From Mesostigma viride (taxonomy: Eukaryota > Streptophyta > Mesostigmatophyceae > Mesostigmatales > Mesostigmataceae), in the NCBI GenBank assembly GCA_009746045.1, contig RPFO01000225.1, positions 577,001 through 641,000 of the forward strand: a DNA stretch of 64,000 bases, read 5' to 3'. Shown here in pieces: positions 31,801 through 44,329 of this stretch (positions are counted from its first letter, which is position 1; each line of letters opens with the position of its first letter). A program made the translations under genes and the position numbers. The notes under the pieces are model-generated. The model was given only the letters and a program-made list of their open reading frames with translations, was not told the DNA's origin and searched no databases.

Positions 31801-34800
31801 GCGCTGCCTCATCGCGGTGGCTGCCTGTGTCACCATGCGCTGCCTCATCGCGGTGGCTGCCTGAGTCACCATGCGCTGCCTCATCGCGGTGGCTGCCTGT
31901 GTCACCATGCTGCCTCATCGCGGTGGCTGCCTGTGTCACCATGCGCTGCCCAGTGGCGGCGAGCGTGCAGCAAAGCCAAACCCTTCACCGCAAGCTCTTC
32001 ATGTCTTAAGGCCAACGTGTGGCGCATTCATGATGCGCACATTCATCAAGCACAGTGATGTGTGTGGCCTTGTGCCCGCGTGCCATGAGTGGTACTTTTC
32101 TGCCCCTTATATTTATTGCTACGCTGTGGTTATTGCCTGTCCCTCTGGCGGGGTTGTTCGTTTCTTTTTAGTCGGTAACAAGCAAATACCTTACCTAACT
32201 CCTTAACAAATGTCCATAACTGAACGGTTATCCCTGCCTGTCATCACTCATCATTATGCATCATTATGCATCCCCTGTCATTATGCATCCCCTATCATTA
32301 TGCATCCCCTATCATTATGCATCCCCTATCATTATGCATCCCCTATCATTATGCATCCCCTATCATTATGCATCGCCTATCATTATGCATCCCCTATCAT
32401 TATGCATCGCCTATCATTATGCATCCCCTATCATTATGCATCCCCTATCATTATGCATCCCCTATCATTATGCATCCCCTATCATTATGCATCCCCTATC
32501 ATTATGCATCCCCTATCATTATGCATCCCCTATCATTATGCATCCCCTATCATTGTGCATCCCCTATCATTATGCATCGCCTATCATTATGCATCCCCTA
32601 TCATTATGCATCCCCTATCATTATGCATCCCCTATCATTATGCATCGCCTATCATTATGCATCCCCTATCATTATGCATCCCCTATCATTATGCATCGCC
32701 TATCATTATGCATCCCCCATCATTATGCATCCCCTATCATTATGCATCCCCTATCACTAACCAACATGCTCCCTTCCATGCTCCCCCCAATGTGACCCAC
32801 CCGATTGCACCACGCCCCAGCTGAACTGGGTGAATCTGGTGCTGCGGCGGATATGGCCTTTCCTCGACGTGGTGAGCGGCGTATGGGATGCATGTACTGC
32901 ATGCGGAGCGGCTCCCTTTCACATCTCTGCTTATCCCTCCGTGCTTGTGAAAACACGTCTCTTTGTTGTAGTTAGTGCTTGTTCTAGTTCATACTTGTTA
33001 TAGTTTGTGTTTCTTCTAGTGAATTCTTGTTCTAGTCAGTATTTTTTCTAGCCAGTATTTTTTCTCTAGTTAGTATTTTCGCTAATTAGTACTTTCGCTA
33101 ATTAGCATTCGTTCCAGTTTGTATGTGTTCTAGTTATCATTGGTTCTAGTTTGTGCCGTTTCTGTAGCAGTGCCGCGCTACTGCTATCGACCTCGTTAGG
33201 AGCTGCGCCTTTGGCTGCCAGCTGGTTGCATCTTTTTCACATTGCCTTGAACCAGCTACTCGGATTTGTTTGTACCAGATGTGCCCTCAGTACCATGAAC
33301 GCATGTGGCCACACTTATATGTACGCATTATATATATTATTATTTATATTATATATATTCCTGTCTGCAAAGCGCTGCATGAATTCCAGCGGGGCCATGG
33401 GCGCTGGGCGCGGTATGTATGCACGCTGTGTGCGCCATGCCACGCTGTGTGGGCCATGCCACGCTGTGTGGGCCATGCCACGCTGTGTGGGCCATGCCAC
33501 GCTGTGTGCGCCATCTCCCTAGAGAACCGACTGTTCACCACGTCATGATGGCCACTTTATGCCACCTGTCCTTGTATGCCCCATCTCATCGCACAATAGT
33601 GCAGTGTGCAACCTACCTCCACTTCATGCCACCTCTCACCATTGCATGCCACCTTCTGTGGTCCTGCCACTCTCCTGCTGCCTTCATCCGGTTTATGTTT
33701 CCTCTTGCCGCTCCATGCCGCATCCGACCGCTTGATGCACGCTCCCACTACCAGGCCCTCTGCAACACGCTCAATGAGGTGCTCCCTCCCGTGTTTGAGT
33801 CACTCGTGACTGACTACGGCGCACCCCTCATCCATCTCAACTTTGTATCGCTAGGGAGCGTGCCACCTGAGCTGGGGGGTGAGTTCGAGCGGGGGGGAAG
33901 CCCGGTGGGTCGTATGTCGTAAGTCCGGGTGGGGGGTCAGTTCGGTGGGACGTTAGTCTGGTGGGAGGTAAGTCTGGATGGAGGGTCAGTTTGGCGGGAC
34001 GTAAGTCCGGGTGGGGGGTCAGAACGGTGGGAGGTAAGTCCGGGTGGGGGGTCAGTTCAGTGGGACGTTAGTCTGGTGGGGGGTCAGTTCGTTTGGAGGT
34101 AAGTCCGGGTGGGGGGTCAGAACGGAGGGAGGTAAGTCCGGGTGGGGGGTCAGTTCAGTGGGACGTTAGTCTGGTAGGGGGTCAGTTCGTTTGGAGGTAA
34201 GTCCGGGTGGGGGGTCAGAACGGTGGGAGGTAAGTCCGGGTGGGGTGTCAGTTGGTTGGGACGTAAGTCCGGGTGGGAGGTAAGCACGGGTGGGGGGTCA
34301 GTTCGGTGGGACGTTAGTCTGGTGGGGGGTCAGTTCGGTGGGAGGTTAGTCCGGGTGGGGGGTCAGTCCCGTAGGACGTAAGTCCGGGTGGGGGGTCAGA
34401 ACGGTGGTAGGTAAGTCCGGGTGGGGGATCAGTTCGGTGGGAGGTTAGTCCGGGTGGGGTGTCAGTTCGGTGGGAGGTAATTCTGGAAAGGCCAGTGGGG
34501 GTAAAGACGATGAGAGCGCTGGAGTTTGGATAATGGGGCTTTGGGACAGGTGAGCCTTGTTGATGATGTATAGTCCGCAGCCTTTGCGCCTTGCGGGGTT
34601 GGCCGCTTGCTTACGAGACTGTGCTACTGCAGGACATGTTGACAGTAGTCAGCGACACGGAATTGTGTAAACCTGGCACATAGAAGGCAAGGCAAGATGT
34701 GCGGGGGAATGGAAACATGAATGCATGCGGGCTGCAACACAGCTTTCTGGTGGTGGAACAGTGGAGAGAGAGGGGTGGGGGGTTGGGGGGGGAAGGGGGA

Positions 34801-37800
34801 GGGGGAGGGGGGAACAGGGCCGGGTAGCTCTGTGCCCGCCTGTGCCACTGGCTGTGCCACTGGCTGTGCCACTGGCTGTACATCTGTGCCTTCGCCCAGG
34901 CATGGCTTCATCCTGATGCCAGATTTCCAGAGAGAGAGAGAGAGAGAGTACATTTACAGTGTTGATCCTATTATTGCGTACAAGGCATGCTGGGTGTGGC
35001 ACGTACTAGACTCACAGACCCTCTGACGACAGTACAACTGCAGTGCACGCAGCCACAACCATCGCTTGGGATATCAAATGCAAGCCTCATCACATGCATC
35101 ATGCTTGTCCTCTGTCCTGCGCGTCGCCACCTGTCTTGCAGGCGTTAAGGTCGTCAAGACGGCGGCGGAGGAGCTGATTCTGGAGATCGAGGTCAAGTGT
35201 TTTACTGACCCGGACGTGCAGGGCACCGTGTCCAAATGGGGCCTGTCGCTGCAATCCGAGGTAAGGGGGGGGGGGTGGCGGCGGCTTGGGGGAGGGAGGC
35301 AAATCTCGTCGGTGGTACTGGCGTCTTGAAATTGTGGCCATATGGATCAGGTCCAGTGGCAAGGCCTTTGGGGCCATCTTCCCTTTTTTCCCTTCTCGGC
35401 TGCTGTTGGCTGTGCAAGATGGAGGGCCCCATACGTACCTGAGTCTCACGCGGTTGATTGAGGATGGGAAACAGAACATGCACTCGCACCAGGCCACCAA
35501 CCGGGTGCCTGCTACTGTACCACGCATGGCCGGGTGGGGGTGAGCTCCATGGGACCGCCGTGGTCTCTCTGTTACAAAACTATAATATTAACTATAGTAG
35601 CTGTCTTTCAAAGCTCTATTGTTATTACCTTTGATTATTTGCCTTTTCCTATTCCTACTCTTTTAGTATCATTGCTTTTTCGCTGCTGCTTTGAATCTTG
35701 TTTACCAGACTGGGCCTATGTTACATCAGGTTGATTTCTATTTGTAGACCCAGACCTATTTGCTGCTCTCTGCGCACCAGCTGCTTGCTCCAGCACCTCA
35801 GTCGGGATTGGCCGTGTCTGACTGGGTAATGACATCATCCGCAGGACTTCCCCTTCCCTCTGCGCCGCCACCCACCTCGCCGTGACTGCCACCAACCATC
35901 AGGTCACCAACATCTTGTTCGGCGCTCACCTTCGGTTCACGTTCAAGCCGCTGGTGCCGATGCTGCCATGTTTTGGGACCATCCATTTGAGCCTCGTGAA
36001 GCCGGTAGGCGCCAGGTGGCAACACGTGGCCAATCCGCGTTGCCAATAGAGGCATGCCAAGCCACGCCCTTTGCCTAAATAGCTGTTGTGCCAGCTAGTG
36101 GTAGACTGGGCCCGCCGCCTTGTCATGTCGCCTCTTCACTACATTGTGAGTCCGATGCCCACCTGAATGGCAGAGTTTGGTGTTGGTGCCTTTTTCTCCG
36201 TATCGGCCAGAAGCCCATGGAAGTTTGGCCGCAGTTTGTGGTCAGCCTAATTTGGATGTTTGATGGTCGATCTGTTGATAAAGATTTGAAGATGTACTAA
36301 AAGTAATACTGGGGTGCGCCGCCCTCTTCCATACGGCATCTCTCTGGTAGTTTGGATTAGGTAGCTTCAGGGATGATAGTTGGTTAGGGTGCCTTGGGGG
36401 ACGATCCGATTATCATCAAAGGGTTAATGACACCAGTATTACAACTATAACAAACAATGGAGCTACCCCTTGCATAGCCTCTGCATATGCCCCGTTACTC
36501 CCAAACAAAATACATCCTGGGTGCCGTCATGGCCGGCGATGCCCCTGTCGTAGTGGAGTCAGGGTATACATGTAACCGTCATTTTTTACGGTTGCTGGTT
36601 GTCTGACTGTCAGCTTCCACCAACGCTGCTTACAGCTTCCTTGTGGATCGAGTGCACTGCGCCATGTTTACAGCGGACTAGTGCACTGCGCCATGTTTAC
36701 AGCGGACTAGTGCACTGCGCCATGTTTACAGCGGACTAGTGCACTGCGCCATGTTTACAGCGGACTAGTGCACTGCGCCATGTTTACAGCGGACTAGTCC
36801 ACTGCGCCATGTTTACAGCGGACTAGTCCACTGCGCCATGTTTACAGCGGACTAGTTCACTGCGCCATGTTTACTGCGGACTAGTTCACTGCGCCATGTT
36901 TACAGCGGACTAGTGCACTGCGCCATGTTTACAGCGGACTAGTCCACTGCGCCATGTTTACAGCGGACTAGTGCACTGCGCCATGTTTACAGCGGACTAG
37001 TGCACTGCGCCATGTTTACAGCGGACTAGTGCACTGCGCCATGTTTACTGCGGACTAGTTCACTGCGCCCTGTTTACAGCGGACTAGTTCACTGCGCCAT
37101 GTTTACAGCGGACTAGTTCACTGCGCCATGTTTACAGCGGACTAGTGCACTGCGCCATGTTTACAGCGGACTAGTGCACTGCGCCATGTTTACAGCGGAC
37201 TAGTGCACTGCGCCATGTTTACAGCGGACTAGTTCACTGCGCCCTGTTTACAGCGGACTAGTGCACTGCGCCATGTTTACTGCGGACTAGTGCGCTGCGC
37301 CATGTTTACTGCGGACTAGTGCGCTGCGCCATGTTTACAGCGGACTAGTGCACTGCGCCATGTTTACAGCGGACTAGTGCACTGCGCCCTGTTTACAGCG
37401 GACTAGTGCACTGCGCCATGTTTACAGCGGACTAGTCCACTGCGCCCTGTTTACAGCGGACTAGTGCGCTGCGCCATGTTTACAGCCGACTAGTTCACTG
37501 CTTGCGTGGGGTCTCTGGGGCCCGTGCCCCACACCATGCGCGCACCTGCTGCCGCGTGGCAGTCAGCCACGTCAGGACACAAGTGCCCATCACACCATCC
37601 CCTTGACGAGCATGCTCTCAATAGTTCCCTCAGACACTGCTGCCACCTGCCACCAAGCCATCCCCTTGTACACTGCTGCCACCTGCCACCAACCCATCCA
37701 CTCAGACACTGCTGCCACTGCCATTAAACCATCCCCTCGGACACTACTGCCACATGCCACCAAACCATCCCTTCCTTTGTGCAGCCTATGGTGGACTTTG

Positions 37801-40800
37801 CGTTCCGGGTGTTTGGCCTTGACCTGATGGTCATCCCTGGGGTGCACCAGGCGGCGCGGGTGAGCGGCAGGTGGCGTGCGTGTGCTGGCTCGACTGCTAG
37901 CGGCTGTCTAGCGCGTTTACTAGCTAGTGCTAGTCGCATCTTTGTCTTGGTGCCAGTGCTAGTTGTTAGTTCTGGTGCTGTTTGCCAGCTAAGGAACTTG
38001 GGACTTGATCGCTGTTTGCTGGCTGGGATGCCATCAGGTATTGCCCAGGCAATCGTGCCCCTGTCGCCCCAGTCACGTCTCGCAAGATAGCTAGTGTTGC
38101 AGGTACAGCGGCCCGACCGTCCCACCCTGCTAAGCAAGGCAAACGATGTTATTGTTTTGCAATGCATGTTTAGTAGCCATCACCTTGGGTGCCTAAAGGT
38201 GGCGGCTGTGCAGATATGACACGGGCGGTTCCTTTATTTGATCGCTGGTAAATGCGTGAGCCTCGACCCTCACTCCAATGCCTTGCTGGTGACCTGAACC
38301 TGTGTAGCCAAGTAGGCCACATGCAGGTAGGCCAAATGTGAAGTCATTCCGTTTTCTTCGGTTGTTCCCAGCCCATCTGCCCTTTGAACACAGAGGCCGC
38401 CGCCATCGCACATACACTATCTCTCGCTCGGCCTGCCCATCAGCCCACCTGCTCACTGCCTGCCAAGGTGCCTGAAAACTGAATTTTTTTTTGTAGCCAT
38501 GTCCCGGCCTGTTCACTGCATCCTCGGCCCGCTACAGTACATCCTCAAGGAGCTGCTCTTTTCCCTGTTTGGCTGGCCCGAGAAGCTGATCGTCCCCATC
38601 TTCGACGAGCAGTACTTCACGTGAGTGGGAAACGCTTACATCTTGTCGCCAATCCTGCTTTTTCAAGGAGCAGGGGCCCTGGGTATTGCTGGTGCCTGGT
38701 TGCAACACACGAGAAAGGTAACATATGCCGGCTGCTTCAAGCGATCGAGACATTCTTGGCATGGCTTGACCTGTTTCCATCAGGTCTCTGATGGGTTGTG
38801 TTAGCCATGAACTTCTCGTTGTCTGAATAAGCCAGTCAGCTCACAGTTACCCAGCCTATGCGCTCCACTGTCTCATGCTCTCTTATTCGTGTTCAACCAG
38901 CACCCCCGATTTCCCCCCCTCCTGCCCTACATCCTTCCCCTCCATCCTGCACCTATGCTGTGCAGCCGCATGCAGAGCCGGCGCGCAAAGGCGATGATGC
39001 GTGTGACGCTGGTGGAAGCGCGCGGCCTCCGCAAGATGGACCTGCTGGCGCTGTCGGACCCCTTTGTGGAGATGAACACTCGCGCAACGCGCACAGTGCG
39101 CTCGTCCATCAAACGCCGCACCCTCGACCCTGTCTGGGACGAGTCCTTTGACCTACTGGTGGAGGACCGCGGCGCGCCATTGCGGGTGAAGGTACTGGAC
39201 TACGACAAACTCGGCAAGAGCCGCTTCATGGGCATTGCCCTCGTCGACCTCATGCCGCTGGTCCCATGGGAGGAGGCCGACATATGGGTCGACTTGTCCG
39301 ATGACCCCAAGGAAGGGCCGACCCGGCCCTTAGGCAGCGTGCACCTGCGGCTCCTGTACACCCCGTTCAAGGAAGGATCGTCGGCTGACGTGTTCAGCGA
39401 TGACGAGCTCGCCGCGGTGGACGAGGGTGCCGCCGTGCGCTCGCAGTCGCCCCTGGTGTGCCCCGGTAAACCGCCCCCGTACGTGTTTGAAGGGTCCGAG
39501 GACGGAGGCACGCCCTCCGAGGCGGACCTATTGGCGGGCCTTGACCCCCAGATGGATTCCGAGAACAGCAGCATAACCACCAGCCAGCGTGCGAATGGCC
39601 ACCGGGGGGAGTACCCGCCGGGCATGGGCGTGATCGGGGCACACTCCTCGTCAGAGTCCCTGGCCGCGATGGACCGAGCTAGCAACGGCGGCCCTGCGGG
39701 TGGATCCCCCTCAAGAGCCGGTGTGGGTAGTGCCGGGGGTGGCATCCCGACGGGCGGCAGCGTTGCCAGTCTGGGCAGCAACCACATGGGCGCTCAGCGG
39801 CGGCTGCGTGTCGATTTGGAAGAATTTGCGGGCGCGGGCGCGTTATTTGTCACGCTCCTGCGGGGCAAGGACCTGACGCCGATGGACATGAATGGCAAGG
39901 CGGACCCTTATGTGATCATGAAGCTGTCGGGTAGCAGCGAAATCAAGCGCTCCAAGGTGGGGGGGATGGCATCAAGCGCGGTGCTGTGGGTGGGGTGGTG
40001 GGTGGTGGTGGAGCGATGGCGTGTTCATCAAGCGCGATGCTGTGGGTGGGGTCGTGGGTGGCAGAGTAGTGGGATACTGTAGTACCGACCTGTCGTGTGG
40101 GGGCGACCACTGCTGGTGCCTCTCACAGGGCAGCTGCTCGGTCATTCAACAGCGCTATTGCGCTGTTGGATCCTGTAGTGTTTATGATGAGGTTTATGCT
40201 ACTATAATTGTTTTATGACAACTATGCCATGCTGGATGTTTTTCCATGCTTGAGAATGACTAACGAACTAGCACCTGGGGTGCGCAAATTTTCGTTTCGC
40301 TACGCAGGCCCCAAATCTGCTCTGTGAAACATGCCCAACAAACACTGCTAGCTAGGTAGATGTGAACCTAGCTGCACGGATGCCTGTCTCAAGTCACACC
40401 TGGACCCTTGTGGCCCCACCAGGTGCTTCGGGTTCGCAAGGGTTAATGTTGTGTCATCGTCGTGTTGCCATGGTGGGTCGCCGCATGCCCCCACCCCCCC
40501 GGCCAGGTGTGCAAGAAGACGCTCAACCCGGTGTGGAATGAGACGTTTGAGTTCATGGTCAACAACCCGGCGCGGGAGAAGCTGCTGGTGGAGGTGTGGG
40601 ACAAGGACTTCCTGGGCAAGGTAGGTTGATGGTGTTTGGGACAAGGGCGGTTTGGGCATTTCATGGGATGGTGGGGGCGTGTGTGTGGCAATATGGGGAC
40701 AAGCAAAGGCACCGACCAATGGGCAGAAGGGAAGCTGCCGTGGCAGGAAACTGTGGTATACTTCCTCACCGTGGCTATTTCAAATCCATTCAACCACTTC

Positions 40801-41512
40801 TTGATGTTGAGCTTGGCATACGAGTGTTACAGTGAGCATCATTCGTAATACAATATGAAGAGCTTTGTGCCAGTATAACAACAAAGTTTGGCATGCCGTC
40901 TTTCCAAACTAGAGTGTGCTCCCATGTGGCAACAGAAACACTGCACGTATGGCATCCTGAGAACCAGGTGAGTATATAATGGCATCCGCTCAAGACCAGA
41001 TTACATTCGTGAAATCCTGGCATTGCATGTCGTTGCTAGGCATGCGCGCCCCCACGGTGTTGTGTGATGTTGCTAGGCATGCGTGCCCCCCATGATTCCC
41101 TCATAGACTTGGTCATCCTTGTTAATAGGTTGCGCTGTGTCCTAGAATTAGTGTTAGTGGTCTAGACGGACCTCCTTTGCAGGTTATGGGCATGACAGCT
41201 GCACTGGCTAGCATGCGAGATGCCAATCACCAGTCTCGGTGGTCGAGAGATGCCAACCTCTTGTTCCTTGTGTGATTAGGCGGAGAGATGCCAACGTGCG
41301 ATTTCTCGGACAACACACTGGAACGTAGTATACGATCTCACGCTGCTACGTGCTACCCCTTGCTATGATTTTGTGTGCAGGAGTTCATGGGTCAGGTTGA
41401 GGTTGACCTGGCAGATGTCGTCCGGAACGGTCGCGTGAATGACTCCTGGCATTTGAATGACATCAAGAGGGGAGAGCTGCTTCTTGAGCTTGTTTGGCAG
41501 GCTGTTGCATGA
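28842..41512 (+). CDS. Extended-synaptotagmin / plant SYT-like SMP–C2–C2 membrane-contact protein
   Basis: Twelve exons join in phase to 692 codons: 28842-29006, 29407-29510, 30139-30157, 32821-32871, 33755-33878, 35142-35260, 35903-36004, 37785-37859, 38538-38620, 38966-39956, 40507-40620, 41381-41512. An N-terminal hydrophobic segment (about residues 7-31, IIRLSWLLGMGIMIGFTASV) is followed by a helical linker and an SMP domain (about 94-280: LNWVNLVLRRIWPFLD, LGSVPPELGGVKV, MLPCFGTIHLSLVKP, GLDLMVIPG, WPEKLIVPI). C2A (about 291-415) has SDPFVEM and LDYDKLGKSRFMG; C2B (about 570-690) has DMNGKADPYVIM, TLNPVWNETFEF and VWDKDFLGKEFMG. A Ser/Gly/Pro-rich linker of about 150 residues joins them. 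The family tethers ER to plasma membrane or other membranes and moves lipids. Upstream exons are possible (see 27482-28841). Introns carry large satellites. Confidence 0.92.
29497..29600 (+). repeat. Duplicated exon 2 end and donor in the SMP–C2 gene
   Basis: A 42-bp block beginning ccgctctggatcaagtacgc occurs at 29497 and again at 29558 with two or three mismatches. The first contains the inferred exon 2 donor (atcaa|gtacgc, 29510/29511); the second repeats it at 29571/29572. Confidence 0.85.
30321..31150. repeat. 28-bp satellite, about 30 copies, intron 3 of the SMP–C2 gene
   Basis: Unit tcatgcttcamtatcatata + gatatcag, nearly invariant except an A/C alternation at one site. The A-type and C-type units are arranged in runs, which records the order of expansion. 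Confidence 0.95.
31190..31375. repeat. Degenerate AACAACACTGTA repeat, intron 3
   Basis: Around fifteen loose copies of an 11-12 bp word (acaacactgta, acagcgctgta). Confidence 0.7.
31771..31952. repeat. 36-bp minisatellite, intron 3
   Basis: About five copies of cctcatcgcggtggctgcct + gtgtcaccatgcgctg. The unit is a multiple of three, so long artefactual frames arise on both strands. Confidence 0.9.
32250..32756. repeat. 17-bp satellite, about 29 copies, intron 3
   Basis: Unit catcccctatcattatg with sporadic catcgcc variants. Three units make 51 bp, so all forward frames stay open (Ile-Pro-Tyr-His-Tyr-Ala-like repeats); I reject these as proteins. It ends about 65 bp before the exon 4 acceptor. 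Confidence 0.95.
33415..33515. repeat. 19-bp minisatellite, intron 4
   Basis: Five copies of gtgtgggccatgccacgct. Confidence 0.85.
33880..34490 (+). repeat. About 34-bp array rich in GGTAAGT, derived from the exon 5 donor region
   Basis: The array starts at the exon 5/intron 5 boundary. Units read ggtggggggtcagttcggtg + ggaggtaagtccgg with variants gacgttagtctgg. The first intron bases themselves (gctgggggg tgagttcgag cgggg) align with the unit, so the array appears to have grown from the splice junction. About ten units contain an exact ggtaagt. Confidence 0.85.
36648..37500. repeat. 29-bp satellite, about 29 copies, intron 7
   Basis: Unit tgcactgcgccatgtttaca + gcggactag with variants at the first base and at one A/T site. 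It lies in intron 7 upstream of exon 8. Confidence 0.95.
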
Positions 41513-42034
41513 GCAACTGGAGCTCCCAGCAGGGAGGTGATCAATTTATTAGTTAATTAATTAATTGAACATGTGCTCCCGTTGGGGAGTCACGGAGTAT
41601 TAAAACCCCGATGAATGGATGGATGGACGGATGGACGGATGAACAAACAATCCGACAGGTTCTATTTCTTTCAAATGCCTAAACGAACAAGCCAATGGAC
41701 ATGCCATGTCTACAGCAGGTACAGTGCCAAGCCCTATAGAGTGGTCACGCCGGGCGTTCTTCTCATGTTGCCCAGGAGACGCGCTTCTTCCCCACAGCAG
41801 GGGGGCTCATTGTCCGCTATCATAGTCCGCTTGCATAGTCCGCTATCATAGGACTTCACTCTTGCAGGAAGCAGCCCAGAATGTATTAAAAGCCATATGC
41901 CCCTTCTCCGGGATATGTGCTACATGTACTCCCAACGGAGTTATGTTACTGGTTATTAATTAATAGTCCGCTTTAACGAATCAACCACGATGTCCAGTGC
42001 CACGAGGTAGCCATGGCTGATGGCGGAGCTCATA
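41513..42034 (+). other. 3' flank of the SMP–C2 gene with retroelement tail fragments
   Basis: After the stop comes a ttaattaattaattgaa tract and a (gatg)n stretch (41610-41645) like LINE tails. At 41860-41962 lies a solo fragment of the half-LINE 3' end (aagcagcccagaatgtatta; ctcccaacggagttatgtta) ending in ttattaattaat. No gene. Confidence 0.6.
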
Positions 42035-43440
42035 ACTTACACGTTTATTAGGCACCAAATTCGGCCGTGAATACATGCAAAATCACTTCGTCTTTCTAAG
42101 AGGCACACGCTGATATATTTTACCAAAGCTATCACGCAATATTATGACGAGAAAATGCTCCTCGACGCAACGCAGCCTGGCGGCTGCGCTAAGCCCTGAA
42201 AATACGTCTGCAGCTCCGGCTGTAGTTCCGCCCTCCGGCAGTGGCGTCACTAGTCAAGCATTAGTGGTCGCCTCGGCTCTAGCTCCATGCCGGGCTCGCC
42301 TCGTCATCGGCCTCGATCGCCCGAGCCCAAACACATGCCGCCCTGCGGAATCGCCCCGTGCTGAGCCGAGCTGGCAAGAAATCGTTTGAGGTCAATTCCC
42401 CCGCCGGGCGCTACTGGAACCAACAACCCTATGCCTTCATGGAAGTTGTGTTGTTCGGCGCGAACACATCGCTTCTTGAACTGTGTGCACACGCACGTCA
42501 TCCGCCAGGGCCGAGGCCATATGCCAAACGGCTCCCCGCTTTGCTACATTGTCGACGAGCTGCCACGCATTTCTCGCCCTCGGCTGCAGCGCCTCACTCT
42601 CCATGCTCCCTCCTCGGGCCGGCGCTCTGTTGCCGAGATCTGGGCCACCCCTCCAACCGTCGCGCCCGCCACCAGCCTTCGCACCCTCAAAAAATACGGA
42701 AATGACGGAAGCCTTTGAGCAGCACGTGACCCCCTCCGGCTGCGGATGTGGCAGCCATGCATGGGCCGCACGCTCAGCTGCCGAGCTCCCCACCATCTCC
42801 GCCGCCACCTCCACCCGGCCCTCCTCGATCGCCTCCACCTCCACCACCACCACCTCCACCATGCACCGACGCCATCACCGCCCAGCTGCGTGACAATGAT
42901 CGACGAGCGCCTCCACTGATCGAGGACAACGCCATCACCATCGAGTGCCTGCAAAACACCGCAGGCCTCACCGCCCAGGTGGTGCATGAAGGACATGCAT
43001 TGCCGCCGGCCGAGCCAGCCCCCGCTGGCTCAGCAGGCAATGCTCCTCCCCCATGTGACTGATCAATGTGAGACCTGGGCCGCCATGCTGCTGAACCACA
43101 TCACCACCAGTGACCATGCACCTGGAGCCGCCATCGCCGCACAGCTCAAGCAACACTGACGCTTAGTAGACCTCCGCGTGAGGAGGCCGAGCTCAACAAG
43201 CGCGTCCACAATGTCATTGTACAAGAACTTCGACCTAGTGGAATAAAGCAGTGAGAACTCCGAGAAGCTAGCTTGCACAGGCGTTAATTTGCAGACAAAA
43301 TCCTTGTCGATCCCCAGGGGCCTCATTGGTGCATGCATGAGCTCAAGCTGGAGGCCCTCGATCCGCCTTCCCCGCTTGCGGGGTAAGGCGGGACCGCATC
43401 CGCTGCTGCTCATCTTTGGGAGGCCGTCAATATGCCATGC
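42035..43440 (+). mobile_element. Half-LINE copy with 5' region and ORF1, disrupted
   Basis: Its 5' region matches 18835-18660 (opposite strand). ORF1 pieces follow in broken frames: a Ser/Thr/Pro/Ala-rich N-terminal part, NTAGLTAQVVHEGHALPPAE, AAIAAQLKQH, DLREEAELNK and RLPRLRGKAGPHPLLLIFG. Then homology stops near 43430, where the conserved C-terminal domain should begin. L1-type ORF1 proteins bind RNA and act as nucleic-acid chaperones; this copy is dead. Confidence 0.65.
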
Positions 43441-43578
43441 ATGTGCATGTGGATTGATGTGCATAGATTGGTGCGTGCATGTGTACGTGTCGGCATGCAG
43501 CAAATTTGCACATGCATATTAGTATAAGTGCACAAATCAAGCATGCATGCCTGAAGAGCTTCGATGTATATAGACTGA

Positions 43579-44299
43579 CTAAACAGGGGGCCAACAGCAT
43601 CAGATCGAATTGGTATTTGTATTTGCACACTGTCCTCCTGACGGCACCTGGTGCTCGCCATGGTTCGGTCGGTTTTCCCCCATGCTAACATCCGGTCCGA
43701 GGATGCGGATGGCGCTGCCTTCTATTCCCCCAACCACCGGCCTGACATCGTGGTGCTGGACTTTGAGGGGGGTGGCCGGCATCTGCTTATTGACGTTTCG
43801 GTGGCGCGGCCCCTAAGGCTCTTAGCCACGTGGCTGGGGCCTCCCTCACGGCAGTTTACACGGCGGACCGGGCGGAGCGGGCCAAGCTCCGGCCTGGCCT
43901 ACGGCAACGTCGGGCACCATCGTGTGGTGCCCTTTGTCCTGGAGGAGTTTGGGGCCATGGGGCCCCTGACCTCCGCCTTCTTCAAGGAGTGTTGCCGGCT
44001 CCGGGAGGACCGGCTGGACCTGAAGGGCCAGCGGGGCCCATGGTCGGCGCGGACCTGGACGTCATATTGGCGTCAGCGCTTGTCGGTGGCGCTGACTCGA
44101 ACCATGGCTGACATCATGCTCCGCCGTACGCGGGCTGATTTTGCGGTGCAGCAGGGCTATTAGGTTCCTCCCGTTAGGAGTTTCCACCATTGGTCTTATC
44201 GTAGTATAGAGCTTTGACATGGCTCTGTATATAGGTTTATAGCTGGGCGTTTGCTTTGGTTTGAGTGATTTCACTCTGCTGTAAGTAATTATATTTTTA
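43579..44299 (+). mobile_element. 5'-truncated LINE carrying a C-terminal nuclease-like domain, nested insertion
   Basis: Flanked by a 15-bp exact direct repeat atgtatatagactga (43564-43578 and 44300-44314). The open frame 43651-44163 reads RPDIVVLDFEGGGRHLLIDV then VVPFVLEEFGAMGPLTSAFF and WRQRLSVALTRTMADIMLRR. This pattern (hydrophobic beta strands with Asp and a later LxVAxxR-type helix) is what I know from the C-terminal end of algal and fungal retrotransposon polyproteins, with a PD-(D/E)XK-like core. The frame ends at a stop at 44161-44163 and a short 3' UTR follows. It is not homologous to the half-LINE ORF1, so it belongs to a different LINE family. Confidence 0.7.
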
Positions 44300-44329
44300 A
44301 TGTATATAGACTGATTAAGGTGTGTACCA

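Noticed and set aside
32210-32824. 204-codon open frame with Ile-Pro-Tyr-His-Tyr-Ala repeats
   Set aside because: A 17-bp intronic satellite keeps all three forward frames open. It lies inside an intron of the SMP–C2 gene.
39200-39787. 195-codon minus-strand open frame
   Set aside because: Antisense shadow of the C2A and linker exon.
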